DNA from: Adlercreutzia sp. ZJ176
GTDB taxonomy: Bacteria; Actinomycetota; Coriobacteriia; Coriobacteriales; Eggerthellaceae
Direction of reading: 5' to 3'
NCBI RefSeq assembly: GCF_011038975.1
Contig: NZ_JAAKEC010000017.1
Coordinates: 1 to 64,000, forward strand
Length of the DNA: 64,000 nucleotides
Position 1 is the first letter of the stretch. Every line of letters begins with the position of its first letter. This document shows, piece by piece, positions 15,844 through 23,832 of this stretch. The notes under the pieces were generated by a model. It was not told where the DNA came from and did no database searches. It was given only the letters and a program-made list of their open reading frames with translations. A program made the position numbers and the translations under genes.

Positions 15844-17904
15844 CTAATCCCGCTTGATGCGGTACAGGCGCATGTCGCCTTCTGCCAGCACCGGCTCGAA
15901 CCCGGCCGTGTCGTCGCTGATGGAGCTCACGCCCTGCCACTGCTCCCAGTTGAACGTGAACAGGTGCCTGCTCCTCTCGAGCTTGGGGTCGCCCTGGTCA
16001 AGCAGCAGCAGGTAGGTCGCATCTACCGCGTCCACGGCATCCCGCGCCTCAGGCTCCGCCGCAACGTCGCGCAGCCGCTCGCGGATGATGCGGCTCTCGG
16101 GCGTCTCGTCGTCCTCGCCGTAGGGGCCGCTGTAACGGTAGTACGTGTTCATGCCGCAGAGGGCGTAGACGTATTCCGAGCCGTCATCGGGCATGTTGAG
16201 CACGAGGTCGTCCCGGGTGATCGCCGCCGCCTCCTGCGCGAACGCGCGCTCCTCGGGGCTGAGGATGTTATCGACCGTCGGGTCGTAGGCGCCGCGCGCC
16301 GAGTGCGCGAGATCGCCGAACGCCGTGCGGACAGGCCCTTCGCCGAGCGGGCAGAAGCTCACGACAGCAAACGCCAGCACGCACGCGCAAGCCGCAGCCG
16401 CCGAGGAGCGGCCGCCTGCCGCGCCCACGGCCCGAGAACTCGCCACAGCATGCGCCGCCCGCGCCAGCCCGAGGCTCGCGAGCGGAACGGCGTAGAACGC
16501 GAGCGACGACCCGAGGCGCGCCGCGTCGGTGTACCAGAAGCCCGCGAGCAGCTGCTTCGCGAGTCCGTCGGTGGCAAGCGTGACCACGTAAATGCCGCCC
16601 ATGAGCACGTACGCGCACAGGATCCAGGTGTAGCGCCGGTCGCGCCACGCTTGCGCCGCGCCTACCAGCACGAGCACGCCGAGCAGCACCTGGGGCAGCG
16701 TCTCGCGGTAGCTGAGCAGCAGCAGGTTGCCCAAGGCGGTCTGCGGGCTCGCGTAGGCGGGCCACACGTGCCAGACCACCTCGTGTAGAAACGGCAGGTT
16801 GAACAGCACGCACCAGATGACGCCGATGCACGCCACCGCCGCAAGCGACGCCAGGTTCCTGTTTCGAGGCGCGTCTGCGCCTTCGCCCAGAAGGCGCGGC
16901 ACGCGGCGGGCGAGCTGCACGCAGTACGGGATGAGGAACACCGCAGCCGTGAACGCGGCGTTCGGCTGCGCGAGCGCGAGCGCCATGACGCCCACGGCGA
17001 ACAGGCATGCCGCCACCACGCGCTCGCCCCGCGCGGCCCCCTCGGCGAAGATCGCCATGAAGAAGCAGATCGCTGACGGCATGAGCGCGAACGCGGCGAG
17101 GTTGGGGTACAGCGGCCCCCAGTTCACCATCTGCCAGGGAAACGCCGCGAACGCAAGCGACGCCACCGCGCCGCACAGAAGCGCGCGCGGGTTGTCGCGA
17201 AACACGCAGCGCAGAAGGGCGAAGGCGCCCGCAGGGTACACCAGCCCCGCGAACAGGAAGTTCGTCGCGTTCGCCGCCACCGTGACCGGCGCGCCGAGCG
17301 CCGAGGCCGAAAGCGCCGCCGTAACGTGCCAGGCCGCGGGGTAGAAGCTCCACCCCGCGATGGGCATGATCGTCGCGCGCGCCTCAGGCGCGTACGTCGC
17401 CACGTCGAGCGACGACCAGCAGCCCGTGTCCGCGAACGTGCGAATCATGCCCAGATGGTGCATGCTGTCGAACGACTGCGCGAAACCCTCGGGGCTGCCC
17501 AGCGAAAGCGCGGTGAACCACGTGATCACAGCAAGGCCTGTGCCCAGGTAGAGCGCGAAGCACTTCGCGTCGAAGCGCGCGCGCAAGCAGCGCGGCGCGC
17601 CAGCAGCATCAACCACGAAGGCGAGGCGCGCCGGCGCACGCCACGGGCGCGACAGCGCGAACACAAGCGCGCAGGCCGCCGTCGCCGGCACGCCCATGCT
17701 CGCCCAGCTCGCGAACACGCCGAGCTGGGCGTAGACGATGCCGAGGGCGCCGAAGATCGCCACCGAGAAGGCAGGTGCGCAGGCAAGCGCCGTCAGTCGT
17801 CCCACCCGCACGCTCCTGACCAGGAGGTATCCCGGAACCCACAGAAAGGCCGCCTCCAGTAGGACGCACCCGGCGAAAAGCCCCCAAGACCCCAAGCCGC
17901 TCAA
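15844..17904 (-). CDS. DUF6541-like polytopic membrane protein (copy 1)
   Basis: The ~686-residue protein has a large hydrophobic N-terminal part (about 12-14 spans) with GT-C-like features in the first loops (FAQSFDSMHHLGMIRTFAD, GWSFYPAAWH, NWGPLYPNL). A ~150-residue soluble C-terminal domain contains LVLNMPDDGSEYVYALCGMN and ends FEPVLAEGDMRLYRIKRD. It is a clear paralog of the protein at 42527-44590. The architecture resembles membrane glycosyltransferases using polyprenyl-phosphate sugars; activity is unknown. The TTG at 17904 follows AGGAGG very closely, and a second TTG three codons in is better spaced. Confidence 0.75.
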   Translation of the reverse strand: MSGLGSWGLFAGCVLLEAAFLWVPGYLLVRSVRVGRLTALACAPAFSVAIFGALGIVYAQLGVFASWASMGVPATAACALVFALSRPWRAPARLAFVVDAAGAPRCLRARFDAKCFALYLGTGLAVITWFTALSLGSPEGFAQSFDSMHHLGMIRTFADTGCWSSLDVATYAPEARATIMPIAGWSFYPAAWHVTAALSASALGAPVTVAANATNFLFAGLVYPAGAFALLRCVFRDNPRALLCGAVASLAFAAFPWQMVNWGPLYPNLAAFALMPSAICFFMAIFAEGAARGERVVAACLFAVGVMALALAQPNAAFTAAVFLIPYCVQLARRVPRLLGEGADAPRNRNLASLAAVACIGVIWCVLFNLPFLHEVVWHVWPAYASPQTALGNLLLLSYRETLPQVLLGVLVLVGAAQAWRDRRYTWILCAYVLMGGIYVVTLATDGLAKQLLAGFWYTDAARLGSSLAFYAVPLASLGLARAAHAVASSRAVGAAGGRSSAAAACACVLAFAVVSFCPLGEGPVRTAFGDLAHSARGAYDPTVDNILSPEERAFAQEAAAITRDDLVLNMPDDGSEYVYALCGMNTYYRYSGPYGEDDETPESRIIRERLRDVAAEPEARDAVDAVDATYLLLLDQGDPKLERSRHLFTFNWEQWQGVSSISDDTAGFEPVLAEGDMRLYRIKRD

Positions 17905-18059
17905 CGCCTCCTCTCGCCAACATGATCGGCCGCTAACATCGTCACCTGCGCCTCGAGCCCATCACCGGACCAAAAGGCGAATGAGCAGATGAACATGCGA
18001 TTTGTCATTATCCGCCAAGCGGCGCCCCGTGGCAACGAATCTCTTTTCCATTCGCCTTC

Positions 18060-18088
18060 TTGTGCAATATGTTCCAAGTTAGTACAAT
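18060..18088 (+). promoter_or_regulatory. Sigma70-type promoter of the licCA operon
   Basis: TTGTGC (18060-18065) and TACAAT (18083-18088) are 17 bases apart. Transcription would begin near 18095, consistent with the ATG start at 18142 and against the in-frame TTG at 18100. Confidence 0.6.
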
Positions 18089-18141
18089 AAGTCAATGTTT
18101 TGAACACCCCTTGCATCCGGGAAGGCAAGGACATCACGAAT

Positions 18142-19923
18142 ATGAGCATCACCGAGAACGAGTTCAAGGTGCTCGCGGCCTTGAACGGCGGCAACGTCGC
18201 CTCGCAGCGCGACCTCGCGGCAGCAGCCGGCGTGTCGCTGGGAACGGCAAACCGCTCCCACCGCGCGCTCGCGGAGGCGAGCCTCGTGGCGGGCTTCGAG
18301 CTGACAGAAGCTGGTCGTGCGACGCTTGAGCCCTACAAAGTCGAAAACGCGATCATCATGGCGGCAGGCCTCTCGTCCCGCTTCGCCCCCATCTCCTACG
18401 AGAAGCCGAAGGGCCTGCTCAAGGTGCGCGGCGAGGTGCTCGTCGAGCGCCAGATCAAACAGCTGCAAGAGGCCGGCATCACCGACATCACCGTCGTCGT
18501 CGGCTACAAGAAGGAGTACTTCTTCTACTTGGAGGACGCCTTCGGCGTGTCGATCGTCGTGAACCCCGAGTACGCGTCGCGCAACAACAACTCGACGCTC
18601 AAGGTGGTCGAGCACCGCCTCGGCAACACCTACGTCTGCTCGTCAGACGACTACTTCACCCGAAACCCCTTCGAACCCTACGTCTGGAAGGCCTACTATG
18701 CCGCCGCGTACGCCGAGGGACCGACGCGGGAGTGGTGCATCAAGACGAGCACCCGCGCCCGCGACCGCATTGCCGGCGTGACCGTCGGCGGCGCGGACGC
18801 CTGGTACATGATCGGGCACGTCTACTTCGACCGCACGTTCTCACGGCGCTTCGCCGAGATCCTCGACGACGAGTACGACCTGCCCCAGACTGCCGACAAG
18901 CTGTGGGAGGAGATCTACCTCGACCACGCCAGGGAGCTCGACATGCGCATGCGCCGCTACGAGCCGGGCGTGATCTTCGAGTTCGACTCGCTCGACGAGG
19001 TGCGCGCGTTCGACCCGCACTTCCTCGAGAACCTCGACTCCGAGGTGTTCGATAACATCACGCGCACGCTCGGCTGCGCGAAATCCGAGATCCACGACGT
19101 GTACCCCCTGAAGCAGGGCCTCACCAACCTGTCGTGCCACTTCCGCACGTCAGACGGCGAATACGTCTACCGTCATCCCGGCATCGGCACCGAGAACCTC
19201 GTCGACCGCGCCGCTGAGGTCAAGGCGCAGGAAGCCGCACGCGAGCTGGGGCTTGACAGCACGTTCATCTTCGAGGACCCCACACGCGGCTGGAAGGTCT
19301 CGCGCTTCATCCCCCGCTGCCGCCACCTCGACCCGCACGACGACGCGCAGCTCGCGCGCGCCATGCGCACCGCCGCCCGCCTGCACGCCGCCGACGTGAG
19401 CGTCGAGCGCGCCTTCGACTTCTACGCCGAGGGCAAGCGCTACGAGTCCCTCCTCCTCCTCGCACGCGGAAGCATCGACGTGCCCGGCTACCATGAGATG
19501 GCCGCCGACGCGCAGCGCGTGAAGGAGCTCGCCGACGCCGACGGCGCGCCCGCATGCCTCACCCACAACGACTTCTTCCACCTGAACTTCCTCATCGACG
19601 GGGATGACGGCTTGAGCCTCATCGACTGGGAGTACGCCGGCATGGCCGACTACGCCAGCGACTTCGGCACGTTCACCGTGTGCTGCGAGCTCACCGACGA
19701 GGAGGCGCATCGCGCGCTCGCCCACTACTTCGGACGTACGCCCACGCCCGCCGAGGTGCGCCACAACTTCGCCTACGTGGCGCTCGCGGGATGGTGCTGG
19801 TACGTGTGGGCGCTCGTGAAGGAAGCCGAGGGCGACTTCGTAGGCGAGTGGCTCTACATCTACTACAACTACGCCAAACGCTACCTCGGCGAGGTTCTGC
19901 GCCTCTACGAAGAGGCCGCTTAG
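18142..19923 (+). CDS. LicC-LicA fusion: winged-helix + nucleotidyltransferase + choline kinase-like
   Basis: The 593-residue protein has three parts. Residues 1-~65 resemble a MarR-type winged helix (NEFKVLAALNGG..SQRDLAAAAGVS). Residues ~68-290 are a LicC-like CTP:phosphocholine cytidylyltransferase (IIMAAGLSSRFAPISYEKPK; VCSSDDYF). Residues ~310-593 are a LicA-like kinase with Brenner-type motifs HNDFFHLNFLID and LIDWEYAG. It could convert choline to phosphocholine and then CDP-choline in one polypeptide, though the exact amino alcohol is unproven. A typical promoter precedes it and the LicB-like permease follows, so these form an operon. The ATG at 18142 has AAGGA ten bases upstream. Confidence 0.85.
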   Translation: MSITENEFKVLAALNGGNVASQRDLAAAAGVSLGTANRSHRALAEASLVAGFELTEAGRATLEPYKVENAIIMAAGLSSRFAPISYEKPKGLLKVRGEVLVERQIKQLQEAGITDITVVVGYKKEYFFYLEDAFGVSIVVNPEYASRNNNSTLKVVEHRLGNTYVCSSDDYFTRNPFEPYVWKAYYAAAYAEGPTREWCIKTSTRARDRIAGVTVGGADAWYMIGHVYFDRTFSRRFAEILDDEYDLPQTADKLWEEIYLDHARELDMRMRRYEPGVIFEFDSLDEVRAFDPHFLENLDSEVFDNITRTLGCAKSEIHDVYPLKQGLTNLSCHFRTSDGEYVYRHPGIGTENLVDRAAEVKAQEAARELGLDSTFIFEDPTRGWKVSRFIPRCRHLDPHDDAQLARAMRTAARLHAADVSVERAFDFYAEGKRYESLLLLARGSIDVPGYHEMAADAQRVKELADADGAPACLTHNDFFHLNFLIDGDDGLSLIDWEYAGMADYASDFGTFTVCCELTDEEAHRALAHYFGRTPTPAEVRHNFAYVALAGWCWYVWALVKEAEGDFVGEWLYIYYNYAKRYLGEVLRLYEEAA

Positions 19924-20022
19924 CAAGCCAAGGTGCGGGCGCCGCCGCCTTGGCCGAACAACCAGGCCGAGCGCGCCCCGCAAGCACCTAACGGACAAGC
20001 CATCGAGAGAATCGAGCACAGC

Positions 20023-21132
20023 ATGGAACAGCGCGTCAAGAAGCTTCGCGAGGAGCGCAGAAGGCGGTACTTTGTCCGCGGCGTCGCCTTCGCGGTGGCC
20101 TCGGGCATCTGCTACGGGCTCTACACCGGGTTCCTCACCCTGGCGGAGACGCAGGGCGTGTGGGGCGAGTGGTTCGCCGGCGGCCCGTGGGGCGACGGGC
20201 GCCCGGCGCTTGCCGCGTTCACCGTCACGTTCGCGCTCGCCGCGCTTGCCGCCGGCATCAACGACCTCTTCAGCGGTATATGGTCGCTCGCCGTCTGCGC
20301 GAAGAACCGCCAGCTCGGCGACCTGGCCAAGACCGTGAGGACGAAGCCCGGGCTCGTCATGGTGCTCTGCGCAGCGATCGGCGGGCCCTTCGCCACCATC
20401 GCCTACATCGTCGGCCTCAACGCGGCCACCGCGGCGGGCAACCCCGGCGTCATCGTGCCCATCGCGGCTTTGAACTGCGCCATCGGCGCCGTCCTGGGGC
20501 GCGTCCTGTTCAGGCAGGACCTGAGCGCCCACAAGGTCGCGGGCATCCTCGTCTGCCTGGTCGCCGCCGCGCTGATCGGCGGCACGAGTTTCGCGTCGAT
20601 GGGCCCCGAGGCGCTCACGGGCTGCCTGTTCGCGTTCCTCGCGGCCTTCGGGTGGGGCTTCGAGGGCTGCGTCGCCGGCTTCGGCACCGCGCTCATCGAC
20701 TACCGCATCGGGATAGCCATCCGCCAAACCTCTGCAGGCATCCTCGAGCTTCTTATCATGTTTCCCCTGCTCACAGCCATAGGCGGCGAAGCGGGAAGCA
20801 TACTCGACCTGGCAGGAGCCGCCTTCACGAGCCCGGCCGTCCTGGTCTTTCTGATGTCTGGCTTCTTCGCCATGCCTGCGTTCTCGTTCTGGTACAAGGG
20901 CAACTCCATGTGCGGCACCGCGCTCGGCATGGCATGCAACGGCATGTACGCATTCTGGGGGCCGTTCTTCATCTGGGTCATCATGGGCGTGCTCGGCATC
21001 GGCGGGATGTCTGAGAGCTACCCGCCCCTCACGCCGGCGCAGTGGGCAGGGGCCCTCGTCATGGTTGCGGGCATCTTCTGCATCGCCGTCAACCCCGCGA
21101 AGCTGCTTCGCGCTAACAAGGAGGAGGAGTAG
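20023..21132 (+). CDS. LicB-like DMT/EamA-family permease
   Basis: The 369-residue protein has about ten hydrophobic spans in two repeated halves, a DMT-superfamily layout. Immediately downstream of the LicC-LicA fusion, it is best read as the choline (or similar) importer LicB. Segments such as ATAAGNPGVIVPIAALNCA and MCGTALGMACNGMYAFWGP are typical of small-solute DMT proteins. The ATG at 20023 is preceded only by a weak GAGA site, and 30 in-frame upstream codons are Pro-rich and unlikely. Specificity is inferred from context. Confidence 0.78.
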   Translation: MEQRVKKLREERRRRYFVRGVAFAVASGICYGLYTGFLTLAETQGVWGEWFAGGPWGDGRPALAAFTVTFALAALAAGINDLFSGIWSLAVCAKNRQLGDLAKTVRTKPGLVMVLCAAIGGPFATIAYIVGLNAATAAGNPGVIVPIAALNCAIGAVLGRVLFRQDLSAHKVAGILVCLVAAALIGGTSFASMGPEALTGCLFAFLAAFGWGFEGCVAGFGTALIDYRIGIAIRQTSAGILELLIMFPLLTAIGGEAGSILDLAGAAFTSPAVLVFLMSGFFAMPAFSFWYKGNSMCGTALGMACNGMYAFWGPFFIWVIMGVLGIGGMSESYPPLTPAQWAGALVMVAGIFCIAVNPAKLLRANKEEE

Positions 21133-21134
21133 CC

Positions 21135-21413
21135 ATGGGCAGGGACCTGATGCCGCTGTACTACGCCATCGTCAAGCACTTCGAGGGCGGCGCGGAGGAC
21201 TGCGCGGAGGGCGTCGTGCGCGCGCTTGAGGCGGACTACGGCAGCTACAAGCTTTTGACGCGCGCCGACGTCGAGGAGGCGCTCGCCACCGCACGTGAGA
21301 ACGGCCTGCTCGACGAGACGCGCTGCGACCTCGACGAGAACGGGGAGCTGCGGATCTGCTACCGCGTGTCGGACTTCGGCGCCGACATGATGCGCCGCTA
21401 CCTCGACAGGTAG
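21135..21413 (+). CDS. Small conserved-looking protein of the lic operon, unknown function
   Basis: The 92-residue acidic protein begins two bases after the permease stop, with AAGGAGGAGGAG as an excellent ribosome site, so it is translated with the permease. The C-terminal half (RADVEEALATARENGLLDE ... YRVSDFGADMMRRYL) resembles the wing and last helix of a winged-helix domain, but no DNA-binding family is recognised. It may regulate or sense the pathway (inference). Confidence 0.7.
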   Translation: MGRDLMPLYYAIVKHFEGGAEDCAEGVVRALEADYGSYKLLTRADVEEALATARENGLLDETRCDLDENGELRICYRVSDFGADMMRRYLDR

Positions 21414-21487
21414 CGCACGGCTGGTCGGCCTCGCCGGCCGGCGGCCGACCGCGCGCCTGCGCCGGTAACCAGCCTCGCCGGCCGCCA

Positions 21488-21513
21488 GCTGCCCGCGCGG
21501 CCGCGCGGGCAGC
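21488..21513. repeat. 26-bp perfect GC palindrome
   Basis: GCTGCCCGCGCGG is followed at once by its reverse complement. A second imperfect hairpin (GGTCGGCC / GGCCGACC) lies at about 21422-21448. Both follow the lic operon but lack a T run, so they may be rho-associated pause sites or unrelated repeats. The 21414-21661 gap holds no gene. Confidence 0.7.
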
Positions 21514-21661
21514 ATGTGCCAAGAAGCCCCAGGCACCGTAGGTAGCGAAACGGCAACGGATGCGGGCGCCCTACCCTGACCTTTTGACGTAGCGTTAGAA
21601 TAAGGGAAACGAAACAAGCTGACCACCCCAAAGCCAGCCCTCACGCGGAAAGGACGCTCGC

Positions 21662-22030
21662 ATGACCGCCGACCTCGCCAGCAAGCTCATCCCCTTCGGC
21701 ATCGACTACGCCGACGCCATCGACCGCTTCGACGGGAACGCCGCGCTCTACGAGCGCCTGGCCGTGAAGTACCTGAGCGACACGCGCTTCGCGAGCCTCA
21801 TGGCCGCCCTTGAGGTCGATGACTTCGACGAGGCGTACCGCCAGGCGCACACCTTGAAAGGCGTCGCCGGCAACCTGTCGCTGTCCGACCTCTACCGCAC
21901 GGCGGCCTTCATATCCGACGCCCTCAAGAACGGCGAGCCCGCGCTGGCGAAGTCGCGCCTCCCCCAGCTCGAGCGGGCCCACCATCAGGCCATCAAGGGC
22001 CTCGAGCTCCTCCGCGACAAGGCGCTGTAG
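21662..22030 (+). CDS. Orphan Hpt (histidine phosphotransfer) domain protein
   Basis: The 122-residue all-alpha protein has the Hpt phosphorylation motif AHTLKGVAGNLSL around residue 61, with His as phospho-acceptor. Hpt proteins relay phosphate between hybrid histidine kinases and response regulators; no kinase or regulator is adjacent, so partners are elsewhere. The ATG follows AAAGGA. It is convergent with the SH3-like protein gene. Confidence 0.88.
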   Translation: MTADLASKLIPFGIDYADAIDRFDGNAALYERLAVKYLSDTRFASLMAALEVDDFDEAYRQAHTLKGVAGNLSLSDLYRTAAFISDALKNGEPALAKSRLPQLERAHHQAIKGLELLRDKAL

Positions 22031-22036
22031 GAGCCG

Positions 22037-23830
22037 TTAGAGCTTCGGCGCCGTCCACTCCGCGCTGTCGCCGCCGCCAGCAGAGCCGCCCGACTGGCCG
22101 GCGTCAGGCCCTGAGGCTCCGCTGCCCGACCCGCTCGGCGCCGGGGCGGGTGCCGGGGCAGGCGCCGAGCCGCCCGAAGAACCGCCGCCCGAGGTGGAGC
22201 CGCCCGTGTACGCAGGCGCCGAGTATGCAGGAGCAGCAGGAGCAGACCCCTCAGCAGCAGGCTCCTCCGCAGGAGGCTCCTCGGCCACTTCAACGGGCTC
22301 CTTGCCCACATGCGTCTCGTCGATGTAGAAGGCGGTGCCGTCAACGTCGACGACGAGCGTCGTGCCGATGGAGTCGATCACGTTGAGCGCCTCGTTGACC
22401 TGGAGCTCCCGCGCATCCCCTGCAAGCCCGTAGTCGCCGAAGAGGAACGCGCCCTCGAGGGCGTAGCCCTCCCACGGCTCGTACGCGGCAGCGGACTCAA
22501 GGCGCAGCAGCTTCTCGGGTAGCGTGAGCTCCTGGTCGTTTATCACGACCGTGCACAAGTCCTCGGCGGACGCGTTACCCTGCAGCTCCGCCTCCTCTCC
22601 GGAGCCGTGAGGCTGCGCCTCCCGCCCGTCAGACGCCGCGTCAGAGGCGGTTTCACCGCCAGACGATGCGTCGGAGGCATCCTGCGCACCCTCCTCGGAG
22701 AACCCGAAGAGGTCGTCCACCTTCACCGTCACCTCGTCGCCGCGATCCAGGATGCCGGCATAGAGCTGCACGCCATCCATGAGCACGACCGCGGTCATCC
22801 CCTCGCCGGCCTGCTCAGCCCGGGAGCTCGACGGCTCGTCGGCATAGGCGACGCCGACGCCCCAGAGGAACGGGTCGGCCGGGGGAACATAGCTCACCGG
22901 CATGGTCATCTCGTCGCCATCGCCCTGCGTGGCGCCCGCTCCGCCGCCCGAGCCAGAGCCGCCGGAACCAGAGCCTCCGGAAGGCGCCGGGGGGGCGCTG
23001 GGGGTGCTTGGCGCAGACCCGCCAGAGTTACCAGAACCGCCTCCTGAGCTCCAGCCGCCGTTTGAGCTCGGAGCCTGATAGTAGGCTGAGCCCTCCCCAC
23101 CAGAGTAGTCAGCAGCCGGCTCTTCCTCCTCGATCGGCTCGCGCATGATCTTGTCCGAAGGCACATAGCCCTCGAAGCCGTCCGCGTTGCGCACGAAGAG
23201 CAGGTCGCCAAACGAGTCGAGAACGGTGACCTCCTCGTTGAGCTGGAGCGTCAGGATGTCGTCGCCCGTGAAGTCCGGGCGCGCGTAGATGATCGCATCA
23301 GCCGCCGCGTATCCGGTCCACTGCTCGGGGGCCTCCTCGGCGGAGGTCCTCACCGCAGACTTCGCCACGTACACCGTCTTGCCGTCGTACTCTGCCCGGT
23401 AGTAGGCATCAGCGCGCTTCTCGCTCAGGTCGGAGGCAGGAGCCACGTTTTGCAAGACGTCCCCGCGCTGGGCGACGCCAGACGGGATGAGGACGCCGTC
23501 GGCCTTGACGAACGCCCGCTCTGTCACCTTCGCAGGTTGCTCGTCGACAGCCTGCTCGGAGGGAACCTGCGGCTCACCCTGCCCCAAGGAAGTTGCGGCG
23601 ACCGCCACGCCCGCCCCCACCAGGACCAGAGCGCATACGCCGGCGATGACGTACTTCGCGCGGCTCGGACGGCGGGACGCATAGGAGTAGTTCTCCCGGT
23701 CGTACGTTGATGCATGCTGCGGACCATCGCTCCGTCCGTCCAGGTATTCCTCTTGATCCACCGGCAAGAGAGGAGGAAAGAGATCAGATTCTTCTTCGAA
23801 ATCGCTTTGCGGAAGTTTAGCGTGCTTCAT
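22037..23830 (-). CDS. Membrane-anchored protein with SH3-like segments and Ser/Gly/Pro linkers
   Basis: The 597-residue protein has a cytoplasmic N-terminus of about 58 residues, one transmembrane helix (YVIAGVCALVLVGAGVAVAA) and an extracellular part. Two similar blocks (ADAIIYARPDFTGDDILTL and ALEGAFLFGDYGLAGDARE, each followed by LNEEVTVLDSFGD or VNEALNVIDSIGT) look like duplicated SH3b-like folds. Long Gly/Ser/Pro/Ala linkers separate and end the protein. It follows the secreted amidase with two bases between, and AAGGG lies in the amidase stop region, so they are co-expressed and may work together at the wall. Confidence 0.72.
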   Translation of the reverse strand: MKHAKLPQSDFEEESDLFPPLLPVDQEEYLDGRSDGPQHASTYDRENYSYASRRPSRAKYVIAGVCALVLVGAGVAVAATSLGQGEPQVPSEQAVDEQPAKVTERAFVKADGVLIPSGVAQRGDVLQNVAPASDLSEKRADAYYRAEYDGKTVYVAKSAVRTSAEEAPEQWTGYAAADAIIYARPDFTGDDILTLQLNEEVTVLDSFGDLLFVRNADGFEGYVPSDKIMREPIEEEEPAADYSGGEGSAYYQAPSSNGGWSSGGGSGNSGGSAPSTPSAPPAPSGGSGSGGSGSGGGAGATQGDGDEMTMPVSYVPPADPFLWGVGVAYADEPSSSRAEQAGEGMTAVVLMDGVQLYAGILDRGDEVTVKVDDLFGFSEEGAQDASDASSGGETASDAASDGREAQPHGSGEEAELQGNASAEDLCTVVINDQELTLPEKLLRLESAAAYEPWEGYALEGAFLFGDYGLAGDARELQVNEALNVIDSIGTTLVVDVDGTAFYIDETHVGKEPVEVAEEPPAEEPAAEGSAPAAPAYSAPAYTGGSTSGGGSSGGSAPAPAPAPAPSGSGSGASGPDAGQSGGSAGGGDSAEWTAPKL

Positions 23831-23832
23831 GT

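Noticed and set aside
19150-20727. A 525-codon minus-strand open frame opposite licCA and licB
   Set aside because: Shadow of two real genes; no domain signature.
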